Assembly (NCBI RefSeq): GCF_900564145.1
Contig: NZ_UOOB01000001.1
Location: 1,339,732 to 1,403,731 of the forward strand
DNA from: Comamonas sp. lk
Lineage (GTDB): Bacteria > Pseudomonadota > Gammaproteobacteria > Burkholderiales > Burkholderiaceae_C
Reading direction: 5' to 3'
Length of the DNA stretch: 64,000 nt
Below, in pieces: positions 51,840 to 60,581 of this stretch. How positions within the stretch are numbered: the first letter of the stretch is position 1; every line of letters starts with the position of its first letter. The translations under genes and the position numbers were made by a program. The notes beneath the pieces were generated by a model. That model saw only the letters and a program-made list of their open reading frames with translations. It was not told the DNA's origin and ran no database searches.

Positions 51840-51924
51840 TGTGTGTGTGTGTTTGTGGTGATGGGCGGATGCCGTTCGTTCCCTGAAACATGCCGTTGGG
51901 CCAAATTAACGGAGAAGTTGCGTC

Positions 51925-53061
51925 ATGCATGACGAGCAAGAAGTGGGAAGTGATGAGCAGTCGCCTTGGATGCGTCGGGCGTTGGAGCTGGCGCAGGATG
52001 CGCTGTACCGGACCTCGCCCAACCCGCGTGTGGGCTGTGTTTTGGTCAATGCCGCTGGACAGATAATTGGTGAAGGTGCGACTCAGCAAGTGGGAGGACC
52101 TCATGCCGAAGTGATGGCGCTGCGCGATGCTGCCCGGCGTGGTCACAGTGTGCAGGGGGCGACCGCTTATGTCACTTTGGAGCCTTGCGCGCATACGGGG
52201 CGCACCGGACCCTGTTGTGAGGCACTTGCTCGGGCCGGTGTTGCCCGTGTGGTTGCATCACTGCAAGACCCTAACCCACAGGTGGCGGGCCATGGCTTGG
52301 CGCACTTGCGTGCGGCGGGTGTGCAGGTGGACGTGGGGCTGGGTGCTGCACAGTCGCGCGAGCTGAACTTGGGCTTTATGAGTCGCATGGTGCGCAAGCA
52401 GCCCTGGGTGCGCATGAAGGTTGCTGCATCGCTGGATGGTAAAACGGCTTTGGGCAACGGAGTCAGTCAATGGATCACCTCATCGGATGCCCGTTCGGAC
52501 GGGCATGCCTGGCGTGCCCGTAGCTGTGCCATTTTGACGGGCGTGGGTACCGTGCTTGCTGACAACCCACGTTTGGACGTTCGCGATGTGCTCACCGAAC
52601 GGCAGCCCAAGCTGGTGATTGTGGATAGTCACTTGCGAACGCCTGCGGATGCTGCGATTTTTAAAGCGCCTCGTGCTGTTCTTATCTATGCCTTGAATAT
52701 CAATCAGCCTCAGGCTGATGAGTTGCGAGCACAAGGCGCTCTGTTAATTGAAGCGCCAAGGGATGGGCAAGGGCGCATAGATCTGGCATTTGTCATGCAG
52801 GATTTGGCCAAAGCCCAGGAAATCAATGAGTTGCATGTGGAGGCCGGGGAGACGCTCAATGGCGCATTGCTGAACGCCTCGCTTGTTGATGAGTTGCTGG
52901 CCTATGTGGCGCCGAAGTTGCTGGGGCCGGGTAAGGAATGGGCTTTGCTGCCCTCCTTGCAACGCCTGGACCAGTCCATTGATATGGAGTTTCACGCCAT
53001 CGACCGCGTGGGCGTGGATTTGCGAGTGCTTGCCAGAATCAAGGGGCGAGATCAGTTCTGA
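51925..53061 (+). CDS. ribD: bifunctional riboflavin biosynthesis deaminase/reductase RibD
   Basis: RibD (378 aa) catalyses the second and third steps of riboflavin synthesis. The N-terminal zinc deaminase domain has His60 in HAEVMAL, Cys88 in EPCAHTGRTGPCC and Cys97. The C-terminal reductase domain (about 155-375) has RMKVAASLDGKTAL. It is divergent from pilV, with 100 bp between. No FMN riboswitch is recognisable upstream and no other rib gene is adjacent. Confidence 0.95.
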   Translation: MHDEQEVGSDEQSPWMRRALELAQDALYRTSPNPRVGCVLVNAAGQIIGEGATQQVGGPHAEVMALRDAARRGHSVQGATAYVTLEPCAHTGRTGPCCEALARAGVARVVASLQDPNPQVAGHGLAHLRAAGVQVDVGLGAAQSRELNLGFMSRMVRKQPWVRMKVAASLDGKTALGNGVSQWITSSDARSDGHAWRARSCAILTGVGTVLADNPRLDVRDVLTERQPKLVIVDSHLRTPADAAIFKAPRAVLIYALNINQPQADELRAQGALLIEAPRDGQGRIDLAFVMQDLAKAQEINELHVEAGETLNGALLNASLVDELLAYVAPKLLGPGKEWALLPSLQRLDQSIDMEFHAIDRVGVDLRVLARIKGRDQF

Positions 53062-53096
53062 GCCTTGTGCAATGGCTTGCCTATCACTAGGTCGAC

Positions 53097-53390
53097 CTAT
53101 CGTCGCCTTGTGTAGCCCGCGCAAGCCCCTGAGTTGGGTAAGCCCTGGCACTCGCGATACAGCCGCTTGTCGCGTTGGGCCGGGGTTTCTTCCGAGCTGC
53201 TGCGTGTTTGTTGGATGGTGATGCGAGAGCTTTGGCGTTTTTCGGTCTTGGATGAGCGCTTGCTGTTGCTTTCACTTGCTTGCGCAGGAAGATGGGTGAG
53301 CGTTGCAGCCACTGTCATGGCCAGCGCCGCAAGAAAGCCTGTGCCCGGGCGCATCGCAGGCATCGTGGCTGGAATCGTTGAGGTGTACAT
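53097..53390 (-). CDS. small exported protein of unknown function
   Basis: This 97-aa protein starts at the ATG 53388-53390, eight bases after a good ribosome site (AGGAG). Residues 15-38 (RPGTGFLAALAMTVAATLTH, then LPAQA) form a signal peptide. The mature part is basic and Ser/Arg/Gln-rich and ends with the conserved-looking block RECQGLPNSGACAGYTRRR, whose two cysteines may pair. Family not named. It converges with ribD. Confidence 0.7.
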   Translation of the reverse strand: MYTSTIPATMPAMRPGTGFLAALAMTVAATLTHLPAQASESNSKRSSKTEKRQSSRITIQQTRSSSEETPAQRDKRLYRECQGLPNSGACAGYTRRR

Positions 53391-53598
53391 CGCAAAGTCT
53401 CCTGGCGTGGCAGAGATGTCTTGCATTTTGTCGCCGCTGGCGCGGTTGGCTGGCTGGGGTTTGCCTTGATCGCGTACCAGCGCAGAGTCCTGTGCGCTGC
53501 ATGCTGCTTGTCTACAGAGAATGGCGGCACAGGTGCCAAGCAAGTGCTGAGACTGCAATGAGCTCCAGGCAAATCATCAACCTTGCTTGGGTGGTGTT

Positions 53599-53627
53599 TT
53601 AGGGTAATGAGCAGCCATTGATATAAT
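53599..53627 (+). promoter_or_regulatory. extended -10 promoter of rpsO
   Basis: TTGATATAAT (TATAAT at 53622-53627, with TG one base before) is a perfect extended -10. The -35 region is weak (TTAGGG at 53599). It lies about 105 bp before rpsO, leaving a long leader that could hold the S15 autoregulatory site. Confidence 0.6.
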
Positions 53628-53731
53628 CGACAAGTTTTGCATGGTGCAAGACGCACGCCAGAGCCTTTCCAGCCCCGGCGCAAGTAACCAAGGTGCTCGC
53701 CTGCCGAGCGCCAATCTCCAAGGAAAACAAA

Positions 53732-53998
53732 ATGATCGCTGCCTCTATCAAGGCTGAAGTTGTCAAGGCTAACGCTCGTTCCGAAAACGACACTGGTAGC
53801 CCAGAAGTGCAAGTGGCTCTGCTGACTGCTCGCATCAACGAACTGACTCCTCACTTCAAGGCAAACGCCAAGGACCACCACGGTCGTCGCGGCCTGCTGC
53901 GCATGGTGAGCCGTCGTCGTAAGCTGCTGGACTACCTGAAGTCCAAGGACGCTGAGCGTTACACTGCTCTGATCGCCAAGCTGGGCCTGCGTAAGTAA
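53732..53998 (+). CDS. rpsO: 30S ribosomal protein S15
   Basis: S15 (88 aa) binds the central domain of 16S rRNA. The sequence [20 protein letters not shown] and the basic [20 protein letters not shown] are invariant features. I chose the ATG at 53732, after AAGGAAAAC; an upstream open frame of 13 codons is not family-like. pnp follows after a terminator, the same order as in enterobacteria. Confidence 0.97.
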   Translation: MIAASIKAEVVKANARSENDTGSPEVQVALLTARINELTPHFKANAKDHHGRRGLLRMVSRRRKLLDYLKSKDAERYTALIAKLGLRK

Positions 53999-54014
53999 GC
54001 ACAGTGCAAGATCG

Positions 54015-54052
54015 AAACGCCTGAGTTAGCACGCTAGCTCAGGCGTTTTTTA
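54015..54052 (+). terminator. rho-independent terminator after rpsO
   Basis: AACGCCTGAGTTAG pairs with CTAGCTCAGGCGTT around CACG and ends in six T. Some read-through into pnp is likely, as known for rpsO-pnp elsewhere. Confidence 0.9.
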
Positions 54053-54085
54053 CTTCGGAGAAAGCAAAACAGAGCGAAGCTGTGT

Positions 54086-54132
54086 CATTCCAATGCTGCA
54101 CTATTCATAGCATCAAGCGCAGCACTGGAATG
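54086..54132 (+). promoter_or_regulatory. long imperfect hairpin in front of pnp
   Basis: CATTCCAATGCTGC (54086-54099) and GCAGCACTGGAATG (54119-54132) pair at 13 of 14 positions around a 19-base loop that itself resembles the dispersed repeat head (TTCATAGCATCAAGCGC). It lies 70 bp before pnp. In E. coli a leader hairpin in this place is cut by RNase III for autoregulation. A similar role is possible but inferred. Confidence 0.5.
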
Positions 54133-54202
54133 GCATCGTGTTCTGTTTGCACTCCATTTACAGGCTGGATGTGCGCATTCGGCTATCAAACAAGGAGTCA
54201 AG

Positions 54203-56449
54203 ATGACCATGTTCAATAAAGTGACCAAGACTTTCCAATGGGGCCAGCACACGGTCACCATGGAAACCGGCGAAATCGCCCGTCAGGCCTCCGGCGCCGT
54301 GCTGGTCAATATCGACGACACCGTGGTGCTGGCCACCGTGGTGGGTTCCAAGATTGCCAAGTCAGGCCAGGATTTCTTCCCCCTGACCGTTGATTACATC
54401 GAGAAGACATACGCTGCAGGCAAGATCCCCGGCAGCTTCTTCAAGCGCGAAGCCAAGCCTTCGGAGCTGGAGACTTTGACTTCGCGTCTGATCGACCGTC
54501 CTATCCGTCCTCTGTTCCCAGAAGGCTTCTACAACGACGTGCACGTGGTCATCCACACCATCTCGTTGAACCCCGAAGTGGATGCCGACATCGCTGCGAT
54601 GATCGCTGTGTCCGCCGCCCTGTCGGTGTCCGGCCTGCCTTTCAACGGCCCCATCGGTGCGGCACGCGTGGGTTACATCAATGGCGAGTACGTGCTCAAC
54701 CCCGGTCAGACCCAGCGCAAGGATTCGCTGATGGATCTGGTGGTTGCCGGTACCGAAGCCGCTGTGCTGATGGTGGAGTCCGAAGCCCAACAACTGCCTG
54801 AAGAAGTCATGCTGGGCGCCGTGGTCTACGGCCACGAGCAAGGCCAAGTAGCCATCAACGCGATTCACGAACTGGTGCGTGACGCCGGCAAGCCCGTGTG
54901 GGATTGGACTGCGCCTGCCAAGGACGAAGCGCTGATCGCCAAGGTGGCCGAGCTGGGCGAAGCCAAGCTGCGCGCTGCTTACCAAGAGCGTAACAAGCAA
55001 GTGCGCACGCACGCTTGCCGTTTGGCTTACGCCGACGTGAAGGCCGGCCTGACCGAGCAAGGCGTGGCGTTTGATGGCGTCAAGGTCGAAAGCATGCTGT
55101 TCGATATCGAAGCCAGCATCGTTCGCTCGCAAATTCTGGCAGGCGAGCCCCGTATCGACGGTCGCGACACCCGCACCGTGCGCCCCATCGAAATCCGCAA
55201 CTCCGTGCTGCCCCGCACCCACGGTTCGGCCCTGTTCACCCGTGGTGAAACACAGGCTCTGGTGATCTCCACTCTGGGCACCGAGCGCGATGCACAGCGT
55301 ATCGACGCACTGTCGGGCGAGTTCGAAGACCGCTTCCTGTTCCACTACAACATGCCTCCCTTTGCCACCGGCGAAGTGGGCCGCATGGGTTCGACCAAGC
55401 GCCGCGAAATCGGCCACGGCCGTCTGGCCAAGCGTGCTTTGGCCGCTTGCCTGCCCACCAAGGAAGAGTTCCCCTACACCATCCGCGTGGTGTCGGAAAT
55501 CACGGAATCCAACGGCTCCTCGTCCATGGCTTCGGTCTGCGGCGGCTGCCTGTCCATGATGGACGCCGGCGTTCCCATGAAGGCACATGTGGCAGGTATC
55601 GCCATGGGCTTGATCAAGGAAGACAGCCGCTTTGCCGTGTTGACCGACATCCTGGGTGACGAAGATCACCTGGGCGACATGGACTTCAAGGTGGCTGGTA
55701 CCACCAGCGGTATCACGGCTTTGCAGATGGACATCAAGATCCAGGGCATTACCAAGGAAATCATGCAAGTGGCACTGGCGCAAGCCAAGGAAGCGCGCAT
55801 GCACATCCTGGGCAAGATGCAGGAAGCCATGGGCGAAGCCAAGACCGAAGTGTCCGATTTCGCTCCCAAGCTGTTCACCATGAAGATCAACCCCGAGAAG
55901 ATCCGTGACGTGATCGGCAAGGGCGGCGCCACCATCCGTGCGCTGACCGAAGAAACCGGCACGCAGATCAACATCGAGGAAGACGGCACCATCACCATCG
56001 CCGCCACTGACGGCGCGAAGGCTGAAGCTGCCAAGCTGCGCATCGAACAAATCACGGCCGAAGTCGAAATCGGCAAGATCTACGAAGGTCCTATCGTCAA
56101 GATCCTGGAATTCGGTGCTCTGATCAACCTGCTGCCCGGCAAGGACGGTCTGCTGCACATCAGCCAGATCGCTCATGAGCGTGTGGAAAAAGTGACCGAC
56201 TATCTGCAAGAAGGTCAGGTCATCAAGGTCAAGGTTCTGGAAACCGACGACAAGGGGCGCGTCAAGCTGTCCATGAAGGCTTTGACCGAGCGTCCCGCCG
56301 GCATGCCCGAGCGTGAGCCTCGCGAACCCCGCGAGTACCGCGAACGTGCTCCCCGTCAGAACCGTGACTCGCGCGAACCCCGCGAGAACCGTGAGCCACG
56401 CGACAACCGCGGCGGCGCTGACGACCAGCAACAACAGCAACAGCAGTAA
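54203..56449 (+). CDS. pnp: polyribonucleotide nucleotidyltransferase (PNPase)
   Basis: PNPase (748 aa) degrades RNA 3'-5' using phosphate. It has two RNase PH-like domains (the second with [20 protein letters not shown]), a KH domain ([20 protein letters not shown]) and an S1 domain ([20 protein letters not shown]). After S1 there is an unusual tail of about 50 residues rich in Arg-Glu-Pro repeats ([11 protein letters not shown]) that ends in seven Gln, making it longer than the ~700-aa norm. The ATG at 54203 follows CAAGGAGTC. Confidence 0.98.
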   Translation: MTMFNKVTKTFQWGQHTVTMETGEIARQASGAVLVNIDDTVVLATVVGSKIAKSGQDFFPLTVDYIEKTYAAGKIPGSFFKREAKPSELETLTSRLIDRPIRPLFPEGFYNDVHVVIHTISLNPEVDADIAAMIAVSAALSVSGLPFNGPIGAARVGYINGEYVLNPGQTQRKDSLMDLVVAGTEAAVLMVESEAQQLPEEVMLGAVVYGHEQGQVAINAIHELVRDAGKPVWDWTAPAKDEALIAKVAELGEAKLRAAYQERNKQVRTHACRLAYADVKAGLTEQGVAFDGVKVESMLFDIEASIVRSQILAGEPRIDGRDTRTVRPIEIRNSVLPRTHGSALFTRGETQALVISTLGTERDAQRIDALSGEFEDRFLFHYNMPPFATGEVGRMGSTKRREIGHGRLAKRALAACLPTKEEFPYTIRVVSEITESNGSSSMASVCGGCLSMMDAGVPMKAHVAGIAMGLIKEDSRFAVLTDILGDEDHLGDMDFKVAGTTSGITALQMDIKIQGITKEIMQVALAQAKEARMHILGKMQEAMGEAKTEVSDFAPKLFTMKINPEKIRDVIGKGGATIRALTEETGTQINIEEDGTITIAATDGAKAEAAKLRIEQITAEVEIGKIYEGPIVKILEFGALINLLPGKDGLLHISQIAHERVEKVTDYLQEGQVIKVKVLETDDKGRVKLSMKALTERPAGMPEREPREPREYRERAPRQNRDSREPRENREPRDNRGGADDQQQQQQQ

Positions 56450-56458
56450 TCGCTGAGC

Positions 56459-56492
56459 GGGAATCCTCTGTATGGAGGATTCCCGTTTGTGC
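56459..56492 (+). terminator. rho-independent terminator after pnp
   Basis: GGGAATCCTC pairs perfectly with GAGGATTCCC around TGTATG, followed by GTTTGTGCTT, a weak T tract. Confidence 0.75.
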
Positions 56493-56522
56493 TTGAGCTG
56501 CCTTGCTGTAGATGCTCTTGTA

Positions 56523-56573
56523 TTGATAGCTTCTTGCGCTTGATCCATAAAGGCTCAAGCCTGATTTGACTTT
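56523..56573 (+). repeat. dispersed intergenic repeat, short form
   Basis: TTGATAGCTTCTTGCGCTTG, then AAAGGCTCAAGC and TGATTTGACTTTT. It aligns base for base with 17493-17540 in the head (10 identical bases), the GCGCTTG block and the GGCTCAAGC block. GCTTGA and TCAAGC can pair. Confidence 0.65.
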
Positions 56574-56590
56574 TAAACCTAGGCTCTGAT

Positions 56591-57598
56591 ATGGAACACA
56601 ACACAATGCGTGCGGTAGAAATCACCGCCTTTGGCGCGCCCGACGTGCTGCGCATGGGTGTGCGTCCCATGCCGGTGGCGGCTGAGGGCGAAGTGCTGAT
56701 CCGTGTGGCAGCCAGCGGCATCAACCGCCCTGATGTGCTGCAGCGCAAAGGCCATTACGCTCCGCCGCCCGGTGCTTCCGATCTTCCGGGGCTGGAAGTG
56801 GCGGGCGTCATCGTCTCCGGCGATGAAGCGGCCATGGCACAAGCGGGATTGAAGATTGGCGATCGCGTCTGTGCGCTGGTTGCCGGTGGCGGTTATGCGC
56901 AGTACTGTGTGGCGCCGGTGCAGCAATGTCTGCCGGTGCCGCAAGGCTTTAGCGATGTGCAGGCCGCTGCTTTGCCCGAGACCTTTTTCACGGTCTGGAG
57001 CAATGTGTTCGACCGTTGTGCGCTGCAGCCAGGCGAAACCTTGCTGGTGCAAGGCGGCAGCAGCGGTATTGGCGTTACCGCCATTCAGATTGCCAAGGCC
57101 TGGGGCGCCAAAGTCATTGTGACGGCGGGTTCGGATGCCAAGTGCGAGGATTGCCTCAAGCTCGGTGCCGATCACGCCATCAATTACAAGACCCAGGACT
57201 TTGGTGCCGAAGTGTTGCGCATCACGCAAGGCGAGGGCGTCAATGTTGTGCTGGACATGGTTGCGGGCAGCTATGTGGCGCGCGAGGTGCAATGCATGGC
57301 AGCCGACGGTCGCCTGGTCATCATTGCGGTGCAGGGCGGCGTCAAGGCCGAGTTCGATGCCGGCCTGGTGCTGCGCAAGCGCCTGACCATTACAGGTTCC
57401 ACATTGCGTCCGCGTTCGGTGGCCTTCAAGGCGGCTATTGCGCAGGCGCTGCAGCGCAAGGTCTGGCCCATGTTGGAAGCCGGAACCGTGCGCCCAGCCA
57501 TTTATCGTGAATTCGATGCGGCCGACGCAGCAGCAGCGCATGCGCTGATGGAGTCGAGTCAGCACACCGGAAAAATCGTTTTGACTTGGGAAAAATGA
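56591..57598 (+). CDS. NAD(P)H quinone oxidoreductase, zinc-free MDR family (PIG3 type)
   Basis: This 335-aa protein belongs to the medium-chain dehydrogenase/reductase family without zinc ligands. It shows [30 protein letters not shown] and the nucleotide loop [22 protein letters not shown]3-type members reduce quinones with NADPH. The start is ATG 56591 or ATG 56606 ([10 protein letters not shown], also family-like). Its stop overlaps the tpiA start (ATGA at 57595-57598). Confidence 0.92.
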   Translation: MEHNTMRAVEITAFGAPDVLRMGVRPMPVAAEGEVLIRVAASGINRPDVLQRKGHYAPPPGASDLPGLEVAGVIVSGDEAAMAQAGLKIGDRVCALVAGGGYAQYCVAPVQQCLPVPQGFSDVQAAALPETFFTVWSNVFDRCALQPGETLLVQGGSSGIGVTAIQIAKAWGAKVIVTAGSDAKCEDCLKLGADHAINYKTQDFGAEVLRITQGEGVNVVLDMVAGSYVAREVQCMAADGRLVIIAVQGGVKAEFDAGLVLRKRLTITGSTLRPRSVAFKAAIAQALQRKVWPMLEAGTVRPAIYREFDAADAAAAHALMESSQHTGKIVLTWEK

Positions 57599-58341
57599 AG
57601 CAAAAACTCATTGTCGGCAACTGGAAGATGAACGGCAGCCTGGCTGCCAACGCAGCTTTGCTGCAGGCACTCAAGCAAGGCTTGCCTGCGGATAACAAGG
57701 CCGGTGTGGCAGTGGCTGCACCTGCGGTATATCTGGCTCAAATTCAGGCGGAACTTGCGGGATCTGCGATTGATGTGGCAGCGCAAGACCTGTCCCAGCA
57801 TGAGCAGGGTGCGTTCACCGGCGAAAACTCGGCCGCCATGCTCAAGGAATTTGGCGTGCGCTATGCGCTGGTCGGTCACTCCGAGCGTCGCCAATACCAT
57901 GGCGAAACGGATGCAGTGGTTGCGCTGAAGGCGCAGGCTGCTTTGGCCAAAGGCATCACTCCCATCGTCTGCGTGGGTGAAACCTTGCAGGAGCGCGAAG
58001 CCGGTCAGACCGAAGTGGTGGTCAAGCGCCAACTGGCGGCCGTGATTCATCAGGTGGGTCTGTGCGTGAGCGAGCTGGTTGTTGCCTATGAGCCCGTCTG
58101 GGCCATCGGTACCGGCAAGACGGCCAGCCCCGAGCAAGCCCAGGAAGTGCATGCCGTGCTGCGTGCACAACTGGCGGCGGCTACCGAAAAAGCGGCTCGT
58201 GTGCCGCTGCTCTATGGTGGCAGCATGAATGCGGCCAATGCGGCCCAGTTGCTGGCGCAAGCCGATATCGACGGTGGTCTGGTGGGTGGTGCCGCTCTCA
58301 AGGCGGCGGATTTCTTGACCATTATTGCGGCTGCGCAATAA
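57595..58341 (+). CDS. tpiA: triosephosphate isomerase
   Basis: TpiA (248 aa) interconverts dihydroxyacetone phosphate and glyceraldehyde 3-phosphate. Catalytic residues are visible: Lys11 in GNWKMNG, His95 in VGHSERR and Glu166 in [11 protein letters not shown]. The phosphate loop is [11 protein letters not shown]. The ATG at 57595 overlaps the stop of the oxidoreductase gene, so translation is coupled. secG follows after 51 bp. Confidence 0.98.
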   Translation: MKQKLIVGNWKMNGSLAANAALLQALKQGLPADNKAGVAVAAPAVYLAQIQAELAGSAIDVAAQDLSQHEQGAFTGENSAAMLKEFGVRYALVGHSERRQYHGETDAVVALKAQAALAKGITPIVCVGETLQEREAGQTEVVVKRQLAAVIHQVGLCVSELVVAYEPVWAIGTGKTASPEQAQEVHAVLRAQLAAATEKAARVPLLYGGSMNAANAAQLLAQADIDGGLVGGAALKAADFLTIIAAAQ

Positions 58342-58392
58342 GCGCCTTGCCTTGGCAAAGCGCAGCAGAGCAAACAATTAGCAGGTTTATAT

Positions 58393-58788
58393 ATGAACGT
58401 CTCATTCTTATCCAACGTGATTCTCGCGGTCCAGATGCTGGCCGCGTTGGCCATGATCGGCCTGATCCTCATTCAGCACGGCAAGGGCGCCGACATGGGC
58501 GCCTCGTTTGGTAGCGGCAGCTCCGGCAGCCTCTTCGGCGCATCGGGCAGTGCCAACTTCCTGTCGCGTACCACAGCGGCTCTGGCCACCGTGTTCTTCA
58601 TCACCACCCTGGCTCTGGCCTATCTGGGCAATAACCGTCCCGTCAGCTCCGGCAGCGTGCTGGAGAATGTGCCTGTCACCGCGCCTGCAGCACCCGCTGC
58701 ACCTGCGGCCATTCCTGATGCATCCGTGCCAGCTCCCGTGGCTCCTGCAGCCGGCACAGAAGGTGCAGCGCAAACTCCTGCGAAATAA
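58393..58788 (+). CDS. secG: preprotein translocase subunit SecG
   Basis: SecG (131 aa) is the accessory subunit of SecYEG. Two membrane segments (about 5-25, NVILAVQMLAALAMIGLILI, and about 57-76, AALATVFFITTLALAYLG) flank the conserved loop QHGKGADMGASFGSGSSGSL. The Ala/Pro-rich C-terminal tail (from about residue 88) is common in this group. The tpiA-secG-tRNA-Leu-nuo order is classic. Confidence 0.96.
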   Translation: MNVSFLSNVILAVQMLAALAMIGLILIQHGKGADMGASFGSGSSGSLFGASGSANFLSRTTAALATVFFITTLALAYLGNNRPVSSGSVLENVPVTAPAAPAAPAAIPDASVPAPVAPAAGTEGAAQTPAK

Positions 58789-58799
58789 TTTGATGAAAA

Positions 58800-58833
58800 C
58801 TTGAAGAACTCCTAAAAGCAGGGGTTTTTCAAG
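58800..58833 (+). terminator. inverted repeat between secG and tRNA-Leu, possible terminator
   Basis: CTTGAAGAACTCCT (58800-58813) pairs with AGGGGTTTTTCAAG (58820-58833) at 12 of 14 positions plus one G-T pair, loop AAAAGC. The T run is inside the stem, unlike a standard terminator. A TAGAAT box (58835-58840) follows at once and may be the -10 of the tRNA promoter. Confidence 0.4.
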
Positions 58834-58909
58834 CTAGAATCTAGGGATTGTCTGGGGATCAAAATCTTTGCAACGAAGGTTTCCGAGGTTGCCGGACAAT
58901 TGAGACGAA

Positions 58910-58994
58910 GCCGTCGTGGTGGAATTGGTAGACACGCTATCTTGAGGGGGTAGTGGCGAAAGCTGTGCGAGTTCGAGTCTCGCCGACGGCACCA
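58910..58994 (+). tRNA. tRNA-Leu (anticodon GAG), CCA encoded
   Basis: The 85-base gene has the acceptor stem GCCGTCG/CGACGGC, a D arm with AATTGGTAGAC, an anticodon stem CTATC/GGTAG with loop TTGAGGG (anticodon GAG, reads CUC/CUU), a long variable arm (TGGCGAAAGCTGT) as expected for leucine tRNA, and a T arm GCGAG-TTCGAGT-CTCGC. The discriminator A and CCA are encoded. nuoA follows after 75 bp. Confidence 0.96.
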
Positions 58995-59069
58995 ACACAT
59001 AACTAAAAGCCTGCCCTGCTGATCAGGCGGTGATCGGTGAGGCATGTCTTTAATACAAGGCCCACACTG

Positions 59070-59429
59070 ATGAACATCGATCAGTACCTTCCCGTTCTCT
59101 TGTTCATTCTTATTGGCATCGCTGTGGGTGTAGTGCCCCTGGTGCTCGGTTACGTTCTCGGTCCCAATCGTCCCGATGCGGCCAAGAACTCTCCCTATGA
59201 ATGCGGTTTTGAGGCGTTTGAAGATGCGCGCATGAAATTTGACGTGCGCTACTACCTCGTCGCCATCCTGTTTATCCTGTTCGATTTGGAAATCGCATTT
59301 CTGCTGCCTTGGGCCGTCGCGCTCAAGGACGTGGGTGGAGCAGGATTCGTTGCTGTTCTCATCTTCCTGGCCGTTCTGGTCGTGGGCTTTGCCTACGAGT
59401 GGAAAAAAGGTGCCCTGGATTGGGAATGA
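59070..59429 (+). CDS. nuoA: NADH-quinone oxidoreductase subunit A
   Basis: NuoA (119 aa) is a small membrane subunit of complex I at the junction with the peripheral arm. It has three hydrophobic segments and the conserved [20 protein letters not shown] loop (Glu-Cys-Gly). The ATG at 59070 starts [16 protein letters not shown], the family start. First gene of the nuo operon; nuoB follows after 22 bp. Confidence 0.97.
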   Translation: MNIDQYLPVLLFILIGIAVGVVPLVLGYVLGPNRPDAAKNSPYECGFEAFEDARMKFDVRYYLVAILFILFDLEIAFLLPWAVALKDVGGAGFVAVLIFLAVLVVGFAYEWKKGALDWE

Positions 59430-59451
59430 GCGGCTACTCTAAGGAAACACG

Positions 59452-59931
59452 ATGATCGAAGGCGTGATGAAGGAAGGCTTTGTCACCACCAGCTATGACG
59501 CGGTGGTGAACTGGGCCAAAACAGGGTCGATCTGGCCCATGACATTTGGTCTGGCTTGCTGTGCTGTGGAAATGATGCACGCAGCGGCTGCGCGTTATGA
59601 CATCGGTCGCTTCGGCTCCGAAGTGTTCCGTGCCAGCCCCCGCCACTCGGACTTGATGATTGTGGCCGGTACCTTGTGCAACAAGATGGCTCCGGCCATG
59701 CGCAAGGTGTACGACCAGATGTCGGAACCCCGTTGGGTGATTTCCATGGGCTCTTGCGCCAATGGTGGTGGCTACTATCACTATAGCTACTCCGTGGTGC
59801 GCGGTTGCGACCGCATTGTCCCGGTGGATGTTTATGTGCCAGGCTGTCCTCCGACTGCAGAAGCGTTGATCTACGGGATCATCCAGCTGCAGCAGAAGAT
59901 CCGCCGCACTCACACCATTGCTCGCGTTTAA
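59452..59931 (+). CDS. nuoB: NADH-quinone oxidoreductase subunit B
   Basis: NuoB (159 aa) carries the terminal N2 4Fe-4S cluster that reduces quinone. The ligands are the tandem cysteines in [10 protein letters not shown], the cysteine in [12 protein letters not shown] and the one in [14 protein letters not shown]. The length is typical of proteobacterial NuoB. It lies 9 bp upstream of nuoC. Confidence 0.98.
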   Translation: MIEGVMKEGFVTTSYDAVVNWAKTGSIWPMTFGLACCAVEMMHAAAARYDIGRFGSEVFRASPRHSDLMIVAGTLCNKMAPAMRKVYDQMSEPRWVISMGSCANGGGYYHYSYSVVRGCDRIVPVDVYVPGCPPTAEALIYGIIQLQQKIRRTHTIARV

Positions 59932-59940
59932 AGGGTTGAG

Positions 59941-60552
59941 ATGACTGCAATTGCAATTCACCCCGAAAAGCTGCGGGATGTGGTGACTTCGGCGTTGGGC
60001 GACAAGGTACGTAACGTGACCTTGGCCCTGGGCGAAGTGACGGTGGAAGTGTCGGCCGACCAGTATGTCGAAGTCATGCAGATCCTGCGCAATGCAGAAG
60101 GCTGCAAGTTCGAGATGCTGATGGACCTGTGCGGTGTGGACTACTCCACCTATGCCGAAGTGGGCAAGGAAGGCCCGCGTTTTGCCGTGGTGTCGCACCT
60201 GATGTCTCTGACCTTGAACCAGCGCCTGCGTGTGCGCGTGTTCTGCGCGGATGACGATTTCCCCGTGGTCGCTTCGATCAACGACATCTGGAATGCCGCC
60301 GGCTGGTTCGAGCGCGAAGCCTTCGATCTGTTCGGCATCGTGTTCGATGGCCACGACGATCTGCGCCGCATCCTGACCGACTATGGCTTTATCGGCCACC
60401 CTTTCCGCAAAGACTTCCCCATCTCGGGCTATGTGGAAATGCGTTACGACGCCGAGCAGCAACGTGTGGTGTACCAGCCCGTCACGATCGAGCCGCGAGA
60501 AATCACTCCGCGCATCATCCGTGAAGACAATTACGGCGGAGGCCTGCACTAA
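59941..60552 (+). CDS. nuoC: NADH-quinone oxidoreductase subunit C
   Basis: NuoC (203 aa) is the 30-kDa peripheral-arm subunit. The conserved block [20 protein letters not shown] and the following [19 protein letters not shown] are diagnostic. It is a separate gene here, not fused to nuoD as in E. coli. Confidence 0.97.
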   Translation: MTAIAIHPEKLRDVVTSALGDKVRNVTLALGEVTVEVSADQYVEVMQILRNAEGCKFEMLMDLCGVDYSTYAEVGKEGPRFAVVSHLMSLTLNQRLRVRVFCADDDFPVVASINDIWNAAGWFEREAFDLFGIVFDGHDDLRRILTDYGFIGHPFRKDFPISGYVEMRYDAEQQRVVYQPVTIEPREITPRIIREDNYGGGLH

Positions 60553-60581
60553 AGGCGCGCGTCGCCTTCTGACGGAAGACC

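Noticed and set aside
51842..51924. Possible sigma-54 promoter before pilV (TGGCCC...GCAT on the minus strand)
   Set aside because: The GC element of the -12 box (TTGC) is missing and the spacing is wrong.
51842..51924. FMN riboswitch before ribD
   Set aside because: The gap to pilV is only 100 bp and shows none of the conserved RFN blocks.
54362..56548. About 730-codon open frame antisense to pnp
   Set aside because: Shadow of PNPase. Its poly-Leu/Val start comes from reading the CAG repeats of the poly-Gln tail backwards.
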